Origin: VBDM01 sp035280025
GTDB lineage: Bacteria; Pseudomonadota; Gammaproteobacteria; Burkholderiales; SG8-39
Assembly (NCBI GenBank): GCA_035280025.1
Contig: DATEGT010000114.1
Location: 1 to 23,681, forward strand
DNA: 23,681 nucleotides
Reading direction: 5' to 3'
Shown: piece by piece, positions 1 to 8,064 of the stretch
Layout of the letters: each line of letters begins with the position of its first letter
Position numbering within the stretch: the first letter of the stretch is position 1
Notes under the pieces: model-generated
Database searches by the model: none
Seen by the model: the letters and a program-made list of their open reading frames with translations, nothing else
Told to the model about the DNA's origin: nothing
Translations under genes and position numbers: made by a program

Positions 1-1298
1 GGCAGCGCCTCGAGCATCTTGATCGTGGCGACGATGTGATGGTTGATGGTTTCTCGCTCCTCCTGGGTCAGGGTACCGCGGGCGATCGTCAGATTCCTGA
101 TTTCATCCTGCGTGAGAAAATCCGAGACGCGTCCCGCGGTATCGACCCATTTGCGGCCGGTGCCTACGCGATTCACCCTGTCCCGAGCCTCGGCCGACAT
201 GACTTCGCCACCGACGTTCGATTGGCGCAGGAATTGGCGATCGTCCTCCAGGGACCGCAAGCCGTCGCGGTAGGCTTCGTCGATGCGGGCAGACTCTTCG
301 CGCGCCGCGCTCTCGGTCAGCCCGGTCTTGCGCGCGACTTCGAGCTTGCGCTTCAACGCCTCGATCTCCAAATCGCGCTTCAGCACCTCGAAGCGCGTGT
401 CCACGAGGTGGATCCGGTCGAAGATGGTTTCCAGCTTGGTGGCCTTGTCGACGACATGCACCGGAGTCGTTACTTTCCCGCAGTCGTGCAGGAGCCCGGC
501 TATCTTCAGCTCATAGCGATCCTTGTCGCTCATCTTGAATTCGCGGAGTGGGCCGTCGTAGGTCTCGTTTACCGCCTCGGCGAGCATCATCGTGAGGACG
601 GGTACACGCTGGCAATGTCCCCCGGTATACGGGGACTTCTCGTCTATGGCGGTGTTGATGAGCGCGATGAAGGACTCGAACAGCACCTCGAGCTGGTTGA
701 TGAGCTGGCGGTTGGTTAGAGCAATCGCCGCCTGGGACGCAAGCGACTCGGCAAGCCGCTGGTCGGAGGCCGCGAAGGAGCCGACTTCGTTCGTCCCCGG
801 CTCCATTCGGTTGATCAGCTGAAGCACTCCGATGATCTCGCCCTCGTGGTTCCTCATCGGTACCGTAAGAAAGGCCTTGGAGCGATAGCCCGTTTTCCTG
901 TCGAAATTGCGCGTCCCAGAGAAGTCGAACCCCTCCTGCGAGTAAGCATCGGCGATATTGACGGTCTTCCCCGTTAGAGCCGCATACGCAGCGACCATCT
1001 GGTTGTTCGGCTTGCCGTCTTTCCCGTATAGATGAACCGGGTAGAAAGGTATGGGGTTGCCGGTGGTGCCGCCCATCGCGATGCCCAGCGCCTCGTTGCG
1101 CATTATCGCGAATCTCAACCGCGGCCCCTCGTCGGAGCCTTCCAGGGTGTACAGGGTCCCGCCGGCGGCGCGCGTGATCGTTTTCGCGGCGAGAAGGATC
1201 TTCTCGAGCAGGTGGTCGAGGTTCTTTTCTTGCGAAAGCGCGGCGCCTATCTCGTTGAGCTGCTCGAGACGGCGAAACAGATCGTCGTCGGTCTCCAA
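1..1298 (-). CDS. GAF - HD-GYP phosphohydrolase, probable c-di-GMP phosphodiesterase (3' end beyond window)
   Basis: About 432 residues are visible; the C-terminus, including the GYP motif, lies past the left edge. A GAF domain covers roughly residues 10-180, with a TGYRS segment and a VLQLINR strand followed by F-x3-D, a variant of the NKFDE signature of cyclic-nucleotide-binding GAFs. The HD part follows: the GGHCQRV motif near residue 228, and LLHDCGK with the metal pair His271-Asp272. A long charged, probably helical insertion (about residues 290-400) precedes TLTQEERETINHH, the usual lead-in to the GYP motif. HD-GYP enzymes hydrolyse c-di-GMP; activity here is inferred. The start is TTG at 1298 behind a G-rich stretch, because no ATG, GTG or other TTG lies between the preceding stop and the GAF domain. 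It is 45 bases downstream of the ATPase gene and in the same reading frame, so it is probably co-transcribed. Confidence 0.85.
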   Translation of the reverse strand, partial: METDDDLFRRLEQLNEIGAALSQEKNLDHLLEKILLAAKTITRAAGGTLYTLEGSDEGPRLRFAIMRNEALGIAMGGTTGNPIPFYPVHLYGKDGKPNNQMVAAYAALTGKTVNIADAYSQEGFDFSGTRNFDRKTGYRSKAFLTVPMRNHEGEIIGVLQLINRMEPGTNEVGSFAASDQRLAESLASQAAIALTNRQLINQLEVLFESFIALINTAIDEKSPYTGGHCQRVPVLTMMLAEAVNETYDGPLREFKMSDKDRYELKIAGLLHDCGKVTTPVHVVDKATKLETIFDRIHLVDTRFEVLKRDLEIEALKRKLEVARKTGLTESAAREESARIDEAYRDGLRSLEDDRQFLRQSNVGGEVMSAEARDRVNRVGTGRKWVDTAGRVSDFLTQDEIRNLTIARGTLTQEERETINHHIVATIKMLEAL

Positions 1299-1343
1299 GA
1301 TCCCCCCGGTGAGCCGGCCGCGGATCGGGCCGCGTCGCGCCTC

Positions 1344-3710
1344 CTACTTGATGCAGACCGCGCGGACCTGCGGCATGTCGGTGATGCCCTGAAGGACTTT
1401 CTCGATTCCATCCATCTTCAGTGTCCGCATGCCTTCTTCGAGGCTTACCGCCAGGATCTCGGCGACGCGGGCGTGCTCCTGGATCAGTTTCTTGATAAGG
1501 TCGGATGCAAGCAGCAACTCGTGGAGACCGACCCGGCCCTTGTAGCCCCCGTTGCTGCAGGCCTCGCAGCCCTTTGCCCTATAAAGCGTGAACTGACCTT
1601 TGTCGTTGGCGTAGTGCTTCGCCAGGTCCCTGTACACATGCTCGTACGCGGCCTTCGCGTCCTTCTTGAACGGGCCCGTGTTGAGCAACTCCGAGCAATA
1701 CTCCTGGAGGATATGTCTCATCTCGTCGGCCCCCGCGGTATAGGGCTGCTTGCATTTGCTGCACAGACGCTTTGCGAGCCGCTGCGCGAGAATCCCGAGG
1801 AGTGCGTCGGCGAAATTGAAAGGGTCCATCCCCATATCGAGCAGGCGGATGATCGACTCGGGCGCGCTGTTGGTGTGCAGGGTCGCAAAGACCAAGTGCC
1901 CGGTCAGGGAGGCCTCGATGCCCGTCCCCGTGGTCTCCTTGTCGCGCATCTCACCCACCATGATGATATCGGGGTCAGCTCGTAGGAACGATTTCATCAC
2001 CGCCGCGAAGTCCAGGCCCGCCTTCTTGTTGACTTGCACCTGACGCAAGCCCTTCTGCGTGATTTCGACGGGATCTTCCGCCGTCCAGATCTTGGTGTCG
2101 GGCGTATTGAGAAAGCCCAATACCGAATGCAGCGTGGTGGTCTTGCCTGAGCCCGTCGGGCCGCACACGAAGAAAAGACCGTAGGGCTTGCTGACCGTGT
2201 CCTTCAGCTTCGGAAGATTCGAAGGTGACAGTCCGAGCTTGTCCAGGGGAATGGGCTCCCCCGCCGCGAGAATACGCATCACGACGTCCTCGACGCCACC
2301 TTGCGAGGGTATGGTTGCCACCCGCAACTCGATGTCGAGCGGCCCGAACTTCTTGAACTTGATCTTGCCGTCCTGGGGCTTGCGCTTTTCCGAGATGTCG
2401 AGGTCGCACATGATCTTGAGGCGCGCGACGATGGCATTCCGGTATGAGCCCGGAACTTCGATGTACGGTACCAGCGAGCCGTCCTTCCTGAAGCGGATCT
2501 CGGTTTTCGCTTTCCCGGGATACGGCTCGATGTGGATATCCGACGCACCTTGGTTGTAGGCGTCGATGATGATCTTGTTGACTAGCTTGACCAGCTCGTT
2601 GTCCGCCGCAGCGGAAACGTCGTCTCCTTCCGCCTCGACCGGACCCTCGTCTTCGGCGAGATCGTGAAGCATGTCGCCGATGTCGCCGCTGTCGACCGCC
2701 TCCGCCCCGTAAAAGGCCTTCAGAGTGTCCTTGAACTCCTTCAGGGTCGTAACGCGGTACACGAGCTTCCGTCCCGGGAAGACGTTCTGCACGATGCGCG
2801 AGCTCTTGATCCTCTCCGGATCGAGGCAAAGGATGATCAGGCCTTCTTTGGAGTCCTCGATCGGAACCCACTGGTTGGATTCCACGTATTCGCGCTTCAG
2901 GTTCTTCAGCAGATCCATCGGCTTGATGCGATCCGGCTTGAACGGTTCGTAGGGCGTTCCGAAGAACTTGGCGAGCGCGGTGCCGATCGCCGGAAGCTTG
3001 ACTTGGAATTCCTGGGTCAGGACGTCCTCGACGTCGACCGCCTTCTTGCGCGCCGAGCGCGCCGCGAGCTCGAATTCCGCCGCGGAGATCACCGCGTCCG
3101 CGACCAGGAAGTCGTACTTGGTCTTGAGAACCTGCGGTTTCTGCCGCTGCTTGAGTGCGATCGCCAGTGTCTGGCACAACTCGGTCACACCCTCTTCTGC
3201 GAGCTGCCCGAAGGGGACTCCGGCCTTGTTGTTGATCAGCTGGACCACGCCCACCAGCTCGGAGCTCCCCGGCTCCGCCACAGGCGCGACCAGCATCTGC
3301 TTGGTGCGATAGCCAGTACGCTTGTCGACCTCCTGCAGGAAGCGCAGGTTCGGGTTGTGCGCCCTGAGCTCGCTCTCGTCGTAGACGTCCTTCAGGTTGA
3401 GCATCTTCTTCGACAGGGCGACGAAGCCGGCGATGGAATGCTCGGCAATCGGCAGCTTGAGGTCCTTGAAGGAGTTGAGGCCGGTCTTGACCTTGGAAAT
3501 GATGCTCTGCTTGTCCTCGCCGACGGTGTAGATCGTGAGGCGGTCCGCGTTGAACAGGGTGCAGATGTCCGCGCTGACCTCAAGCATGATTTCGTCCACG
3601 TTGCTGGTGGCGTGGATCTTGTTGGTGACCGACTGGAGGTTCTTCTGGAAATTCAACCGGCTGTTGACATCGCCGGCCGCGCCCAGGTGCGTCTGTAGTA
3701 CAGCGCTCAT
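1344..3710 (-). CDS. GAF-fused PilB/GspE-family secretion or pilus ATPase
   Basis: A 788-residue cytoplasmic AAA-type motor of the type II secretion / type IV pilus assembly family. An N-terminal GAF domain (about residues 20-190) has a TGYRT segment and a VVQLINNK strand. A poorly conserved T2SSE_N-like region (about 195-335) and an acidic linker follow. The ATPase core has Walker A GPTGSGKT near 517, the TAEDPVE Asp box near 545, Walker B DPDIIMVGEMRD near 579, the LTGHLVFATLHTN His box near 603, and two CxxC pairs (LCSKC near 649 and CEAC near 715) expected to bind zinc. The ATG at 3710 is preferred over an upstream TTG at 3716 because GGTGGA lies at normal spacing before it. No pilin, platform or secretin gene is nearby, so the partner machine is unknown. 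The GAF fusion and the neighbouring cyclase suggest ligand control of the motor; this is inference. Confidence 0.88.
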   Translation of the reverse strand: MSAVLQTHLGAAGDVNSRLNFQKNLQSVTNKIHATSNVDEIMLEVSADICTLFNADRLTIYTVGEDKQSIISKVKTGLNSFKDLKLPIAEHSIAGFVALSKKMLNLKDVYDESELRAHNPNLRFLQEVDKRTGYRTKQMLVAPVAEPGSSELVGVVQLINNKAGVPFGQLAEEGVTELCQTLAIALKQRQKPQVLKTKYDFLVADAVISAAEFELAARSARKKAVDVEDVLTQEFQVKLPAIGTALAKFFGTPYEPFKPDRIKPMDLLKNLKREYVESNQWVPIEDSKEGLIILCLDPERIKSSRIVQNVFPGRKLVYRVTTLKEFKDTLKAFYGAEAVDSGDIGDMLHDLAEDEGPVEAEGDDVSAAADNELVKLVNKIIIDAYNQGASDIHIEPYPGKAKTEIRFRKDGSLVPYIEVPGSYRNAIVARLKIMCDLDISEKRKPQDGKIKFKKFGPLDIELRVATIPSQGGVEDVVMRILAAGEPIPLDKLGLSPSNLPKLKDTVSKPYGLFFVCGPTGSGKTTTLHSVLGFLNTPDTKIWTAEDPVEITQKGLRQVQVNKKAGLDFAAVMKSFLRADPDIIMVGEMRDKETTGTGIEASLTGHLVFATLHTNSAPESIIRLLDMGMDPFNFADALLGILAQRLAKRLCSKCKQPYTAGADEMRHILQEYCSELLNTGPFKKDAKAAYEHVYRDLAKHYANDKGQFTLYRAKGCEACSNGGYKGRVGLHELLLASDLIKKLIQEHARVAEILAVSLEEGMRTLKMDGIEKVLQGITDMPQVRAVCIK

Positions 3711-3894
3711 TGGCAATCCACCCTAGTGTCCAGCACCCCGAAATAGCCTCAGAATCAACTACTTTACCACCGTTCCGGCGCACGCTCCCGGGCGTTGTTC
3801 ACGCCCCGGCCGCATTCGGCTTCCGGCGCTACGCCTGTCGGCAAGCGAGAACCGCGCCCGGCGGGCCCGGGAAACCCGAGGTCAATTCCGCCCC
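3711..3894. other. Intergenic gap between ATPase and CNB-rhodanese genes
   Basis: This 184-base stretch is the widest gap in the signalling locus. It contains a GC-rich hairpin (3787-3809) and AT-richer DNA next to the ATPase start. No convincing -35/-10 pair and no CRP-type TGTGA-N6-TCACA site was seen. It probably separates a six-gene unit on the right from the ATPase/HD-GYP pair on the left. Confidence 0.5.
3787..3809 (-). terminator. GC-rich hairpin, possible terminator or attenuator
   Basis: An inverted repeat with six consecutive pairs (GGGCGT/ACGCCC), a five-base loop, and two more pairs beyond a G-G mismatch. It lies about 85 bases after the CNB-rhodanese stop on the minus strand. 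No U-run follows, so intrinsic termination is uncertain; it could instead protect mRNA ends or attenuate transcription into the ATPase gene. Confidence 0.35.
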
Positions 3895-4968
3895 TCATGG
3901 CCGCTTCGCCTCGCCCCAGAGCCCACCGGCGAGCACGAATGCGCGGTACCCCCGCTGAGCCATCAGAAACGCCGCCGCGGCGCTGCGACGCTCGCTCTGG
4001 CAGTAGAGCACGTACTCCTTTCCCTTGTCCAGGGCGCCGAAGGCGTTGCGGATCTCCGCAAGGGGAATATTGATCGCGCCGGGAAGCTTGTCGTACTGGA
4101 ATTCCGACGGATAGCGAACGTCGATCCACTGGGCGCCGCCGGCCACCTTGGAGCGCGCTTCCTCCGTGGAAACCCGCTGCAGCAGCGGCTCCCGCAGCAA
4201 CTCCACGAAGTCCTTCTTCGACAGCTTCAGGAGGGCGCCGTCGCTCTTCATGGTCACGGTGGCGTTGCGCTTCACCTCGGATACGAGAGCCTCCTCCCCG
4301 AACGCATCTCCGCTCTTGAGCTCGGCAAGCAACATGGACACGCCGCCGACCATCCGTTCGACCTTGCATCTGCCGGTCTCGATCACGAAATAGAAGTCGC
4401 CTTCGGCGCCTTCGCTGATCACGACATCGCCTTTCTTCGCCGCGGTGCGCTCGAAACGCTTCAGCAGCTCATCGATGTGAGCCGGCGGCAGTTGCGCAAA
4501 GGCGCCGTACTTCAAGCTGCTGACGCTGAACATGCCGGACATCAGCGACCAGTTGGCGAATGTGCTGCCTTCATTCTCGGACTTCCTGCGCGATGCGGCC
4601 TCGACCGCCGCCGCCTGCTCCCAAGTGGCCATGACGTCGAGCAGATCGTCGTCGATTCGCATCAGCACGACTTCCGTGACCGCCCTGGCGCTCGTGAAGA
4701 CCTCGCCGCGGCGAGCGAGTGGATACCGCGAGCGCTCGGAGCCCCCCACGAGGACCTTGGAGGTTCCGTCGGGGTAGGTCAGCACCAGCTCGCCGCGCAA
4801 CAGATAGACCGCTTGGCCGGCGACGTTGCGGACGAGGAACGGATCCGAGTTCCTGCCGACCGTCTGGAGCCGGCAAAGCCCCGCGAGTTCGTCGAGCCTA
4901 GCGTCGGACAGCGAGCCCATGGGCTCGAATGTCTTGAGCGTCTCGGCGCTTACTCTGGTCGCGCACAT
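3895..4968 (-). CDS. Tandem cyclic-nucleotide-binding domains fused to rhodanese
   Basis: A 357-residue soluble protein. Residues about 15-115 resemble a degenerate CNB fold without a phosphate-binding cassette. Residues about 150-260 form a second CNB domain with an intact cassette: FGEEAL (223-228) and R234 followed by NAT, equivalent to the FGE...R-x-A motif that holds the cyclic phosphate in CRP and PKA. Residues about 268-357 are a rhodanese domain with active-site Cys323 in LYCQSERRSA, so a persulfide-carrying or related thiol activity is possible. ATG at 4968 follows a GGGGA stretch and lies 17 bases after the phosphodiesterase stop. Next to a cyclase and a cyclic-nucleotide phosphodiesterase, this is the obvious cAMP receptor of the locus. 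The target of the rhodanese is unknown. Confidence 0.85.
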   Translation of the reverse strand: MCATRVSAETLKTFEPMGSLSDARLDELAGLCRLQTVGRNSDPFLVRNVAGQAVYLLRGELVLTYPDGTSKVLVGGSERSRYPLARRGEVFTSARAVTEVVLMRIDDDLLDVMATWEQAAAVEAASRRKSENEGSTFANWSLMSGMFSVSSLKYGAFAQLPPAHIDELLKRFERTAAKKGDVVISEGAEGDFYFVIETGRCKVERMVGGVSMLLAELKSGDAFGEEALVSEVKRNATVTMKSDGALLKLSKKDFVELLREPLLQRVSTEEARSKVAGGAQWIDVRYPSEFQYDKLPGAINIPLAEIRNAFGALDKGKEYVLYCQSERRSAAAAFLMAQRGYRAFVLAGGLWGEAKRP

Positions 4969-4985
4969 CGCCTGTCCCCGCCGTC

Positions 4986-5753
4986 TCAGAATTCGAAAAC
5001 CTGGTTGTTCTGCAGCATGCGTGGCCGGTACTGACCGGCATCCTCCTCGATTTCCTGCATCGTGAGCTCGATCTCGCCGGGCTTCAGATGCGTGATGTAA
5101 ATTTCTGCGGTCCGCTCGAGCTTGGCGAGCTCGTCTGCGAGCATGCTCGGACAGAGGTGTTTTGAAATGACCGCCAGCTCTTTTTCGCGGTTGCAGAACG
5201 CGGTCTCGATGATCAGGTACTTCAGGTTCGAGATCTTGTTGACGACGGCCCAAAGGGGGTCGTTCGTGGTCGTGTCTCCGGTGAACACCAAGCTGCCCTT
5301 GCCCGAGTCCAGGTGGTATCCGACTGCCGGCACGACGTGGTTCGCGGGAAGCGCCGTGAGCTTGCGCTTCTTCAGCTCCACGGTGTCGCCGACCTGGATC
5401 TCCCGGTATCGGAGAAACGGCTGGCCCGGGCTCGGAATCTGGGAGAAATCGGGCCAGATGCTCCAGTTGAAGATGTGGGTGCGAAGGATCTCGAGCGTCG
5501 CCGGGACCGCCCAGACGGTGAGCGGCTGGTCGCGCATCCCCCCGACCGTGTCCACCATGAAGGGAATGCTCGCGACGTGGTCGAGGTGGGAGTGCGTGAG
5601 GAAGACGTGATCGATGAGGGACAGCTCGGTGAGCGACAGGTCCGCGACTCCCGTTCCGGCATCGACCAGAATGTCGTTGTCCAGGAGCATCGAGGTGGTG
5701 CGGAGATGCCGGCCCCCTATGCCTCCGCTGCAACCGAGAATCCGGAGCTTCAC
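4986..5753 (-). CDS. Class II 3',5'-cyclic-nucleotide phosphodiesterase (metallo-beta-lactamase fold)
   Basis: A 255-residue protein with a complete MBL-fold metal set: THSHLDH (His54, His56, Asp58, His59), His139 in ANHVVPAVGY, Asp160 in FTGDTTTND, and His222 in THLKPGE. The HSHLDH motif, the long N-terminal insertion and the THLKPGE end resemble class II cyclic-nucleotide phosphodiesterases (yeast PDE1 family), which hydrolyse cAMP to AMP. The start is GTG at 5753, which places the beta-strand KLRILGCSGG at the N-terminus as in the family; AAGG lies just upstream. It begins 16 bases after the adenylate cyclase stop, so synthesis and breakdown enzymes are co-expressed. A generic MBL hydrolase is the alternative, but context favours cAMP. 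Confidence 0.82.
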   Translation of the reverse strand: MKLRILGCSGGIGGRHLRTTSMLLDNDILVDAGTGVADLSLTELSLIDHVFLTHSHLDHVASIPFMVDTVGGMRDQPLTVWAVPATLEILRTHIFNWSIWPDFSQIPSPGQPFLRYREIQVGDTVELKKRKLTALPANHVVPAVGYHLDSGKGSLVFTGDTTTNDPLWAVVNKISNLKYLIIETAFCNREKELAVISKHLCPSMLADELAKLERTAEIYITHLKPGEIELTMQEIEEDAGQYRPRMLQNNQVFEF

Positions 5754-5769
5754 GGCCCTTTGCCCATCT

Positions 5770-8034
5770 CTATTTCTCGTCGAAGACGGTCACCCCGTCC
5801 CAAGCCGGCGACGGGGGATTGCGACGCTTCGCGGCGACCTCGTTCGAATACAGCCGGTAAAGCGCGCAGCCTGGATTCATGCGCTGCAGATTCAGGAGGG
5901 AGACGTCGACCTGATCCCACTGCTGGGCCCGGTAATGCTGGAGCGTCTGGTTCCACAGCTTGAGCTCGTCCAGGACCTTCTTTTCGACGTGGGTTTCCAT
6001 TCCAACCGGCTCGTAGATCGTGATCGCCTCGTCCTTGCCCTTCACCTTGATCTTGTCGATTTCCCTGAAGACCACATCCTCGACGAGCTTGCGGCTCGCC
6101 TCTCCGACGAGTATCCCCACGCCGTAGTGCTTGGTGCGCCCCTCCAGCCTGGATGCGACGTTCACGGCGTCCCCCATTGCGGTGTACGCCTTGCGTATCT
6201 TCGATCCCATGTCACCGACGCGCACGTTGCCGGAGTTGACGCCGATACCGATCTTGAGAGTCGGCCAGCCCCGCGCGGCGAACTTCCCGTTCAACACGTC
6301 GCACTGACGGAGCATCTCCATGGCGGCGAGTACGCCGCTTCGCGGATGAAACTCGTCCTCCACGGGAGCGTTCCAGAAAGCCATGATCGCGTCACCGATG
6401 TACTTGTCGAGCGTGCCGCTGTGCTTCGCGCGGATGATGTCGCTCATATCGGTCAGATATTCGTTGATGTATTCGCGCAGGTGCTCGGGGCTGAGCGCCT
6501 CGGAAATGCTGGTAAAGCCGCGCACGTCGGAGAAAAGGATGGTGAGGTCGGCGTTGTGCGGCTCCATCGTATACTGCTCAGGATCCTCGGCCATCCTGTC
6601 CACGAGCTCGGGCGGGACATATTGCCCAAAGAGCTCGGTGAACTGCCGTTTGGAGCGTGCTTCGACAAAGTATCCATAAGCCATGTTGACCGTGTACAGC
6701 GTTGCGGTCATGAGGATCGAGGCTGCAAGAGGGAGCACGAGCCCGGCGTACGACCACAGGTACACGTCGAACAGGGTGATCAGCGCGATGCCGATCAGGG
6801 CCGCCGCCGAGGCCCAGAGCGGCGCGAGCAGGGGGATTAGGAACGTGAGCGCAATCCCGCCTATGACGAGGAGCACGACTTCCGCACCGAGCATGTACGG
6901 AGGCCTCTGCTTGAGGCTGCCGTCGAGCATCCCCGCGATCAGGTTGGCGTGGATCTCCACCCCGGGATAGACCCCGTCCACTGGGGCCGAGCGCAGGTCG
7001 AACAGGGCAGGAGCGGTCGTCCCGACGAGCGCGATCTTGCCGCGGAGCTTCTCGGGCTCCACTTTGTCCTGCCAGATGTCGGAAAACGAAATGTAGGGAT
7101 AGCTGCCTCTCGGTCCCCGGTAGGGAACCAGCGACGCCAGCTCGTCGTCCACGGGAATCTTCAGCGGCCCGACCTCGAGCCACTCCACCCCCGTATAGCC
7201 GCGGGTGACGAAACGATCGGGTATCGCGTTGATCTTGACGTCGGGCAGCTTTACCCTGGTCACCTTGTTTCTCACCGCCTCCTGGATACCGAGATACATG
7301 CGCACGATCGCCAGGGAGAACGACTCGTAGAACTGCCCCTTGTACTCGGCGAGCATCGGTACCCGCCGTGAGACGCCGTCGTCATCCACCCTCGGATTGA
7401 AGTGCCCTGCGCTGACCGAGCCCGACTGGAACTCGGAGAGGTTTCCCGTGTATCCGCGCCAATCGAGAATCGTGACCCTCCGTCCGGTGAAAGTCTCCGC
7501 TGGAAGGACGGGCTCCGGGAGAGTGCCGCTCTCGACGGCATTCTTGTCGCTGTTGAAGTAGTAGCCCAGAACCACCGGGCGTCCCCGGATGAGATTCGCG
7601 AACTTTGTGTCGTAGTCGAGCTCGGGACGCAGCTGGGCGAGCGCCGATTGGAACGCGCCGATGTCCTTGAGGCGCGTCTTGCCGAGCCGCTCGAGCGCCG
7701 GCAGACCGGAGCTCTCGTCCGGCTCCGAGAATACGACGTCGTACGCGACTATCAGGACGCCATACTTGTCGAACAGCTTCTGGAGGAGCGCGGCCTGCTT
7801 GTCGCGGCTCCAGGGCCAGCGGCCCAGGATGCGCGGGTCGAGGCTGCGCTCGTCGATGTCGAGGATGACGACCCGGTCATCGACCGTGCCCGGCATGGTC
7901 ATGCGCAGCCGGTAGTCGTAGATGATGTTGTCGAGCTGGGTGATGAACTTTATCTGATACAGCTTGGCCGCGTGCCCCAGGAATGCCAGTGTGACGATGA
8001 GACCAAGCGCGATGCGGACGATGTGCTGCTTCAG
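5770..8034 (-). CDS. CHASE2-domain class III adenylate cyclase
   Basis: Makes cAMP from ATP. The order is an N-terminal membrane segment, an extracytoplasmic CHASE2 sensor (with GRWPWSR and VVFSEP), three membrane helices, a FGQYVPPELV linker and the cyclase domain. Numbered from the internal ATG at 7902, the catalytic residues are metal-binding Asp459 (FSDVRGF) and Asp504 (YIGDAIMAFW), adenine-selecting Lys500 with Thr574, and transition-state Asn581 and Arg585; all are present. The chosen start is a CTG at 8034, preceded by GGGAGGGAGC. It adds 44 residues including a hydrophobic segment (IALGLIVTLAFLG) needed to orient CHASE2 outside the membrane. No ATG, GTG or TTG exists between the FHA stop and 7902 in this frame. 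The full length would be 754 residues. A C-terminal tail of about 70 residues resembles a single TPR-like helical pair. Confidence 0.88.
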   Translation of the reverse strand: MKQHIVRIALGLIVTLAFLGHAAKLYQIKFITQLDNIIYDYRLRMTMPGTVDDRVVILDIDERSLDPRILGRWPWSRDKQAALLQKLFDKYGVLIVAYDVVFSEPDESSGLPALERLGKTRLKDIGAFQSALAQLRPELDYDTKFANLIRGRPVVLGYYFNSDKNAVESGTLPEPVLPAETFTGRRVTILDWRGYTGNLSEFQSGSVSAGHFNPRVDDDGVSRRVPMLAEYKGQFYESFSLAIVRMYLGIQEAVRNKVTRVKLPDVKINAIPDRFVTRGYTGVEWLEVGPLKIPVDDELASLVPYRGPRGSYPYISFSDIWQDKVEPEKLRGKIALVGTTAPALFDLRSAPVDGVYPGVEIHANLIAGMLDGSLKQRPPYMLGAEVVLLVIGGIALTFLIPLLAPLWASAAALIGIALITLFDVYLWSYAGLVLPLAASILMTATLYTVNMAYGYFVEARSKRQFTELFGQYVPPELVDRMAEDPEQYTMEPHNADLTILFSDVRGFTSISEALSPEHLREYINEYLTDMSDIIRAKHSGTLDKYIGDAIMAFWNAPVEDEFHPRSGVLAAMEMLRQCDVLNGKFAARGWPTLKIGIGVNSGNVRVGDMGSKIRKAYTAMGDAVNVASRLEGRTKHYGVGILVGEASRKLVEDVVFREIDKIKVKGKDEAITIYEPVGMETHVEKKVLDELKLWNQTLQHYRAQQWDQVDVSLLNLQRMNPGCALYRLYSNEVAAKRRNPPSPAWDGVTVFDEK

Positions 8035-8064
8035 GCTCCCTCCCGGCGACAGTTCAGACCCGGA

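Noticed and set aside
2700..3130. c-di-GMP-binding MshEN domain in the ATPase
   Set aside because: The region sits where MshEN domains are found, but the RLGxxLxxxG and L-xx-L-xx-Q pattern is not visible, so binding cannot be claimed.
3895..5733. 612-codon version of the CNB-rhodanese protein
   Set aside because: The first 255 residues overlap the phosphodiesterase gene in another frame and have no domain signal; ATG 4968 fits spacing and the family.
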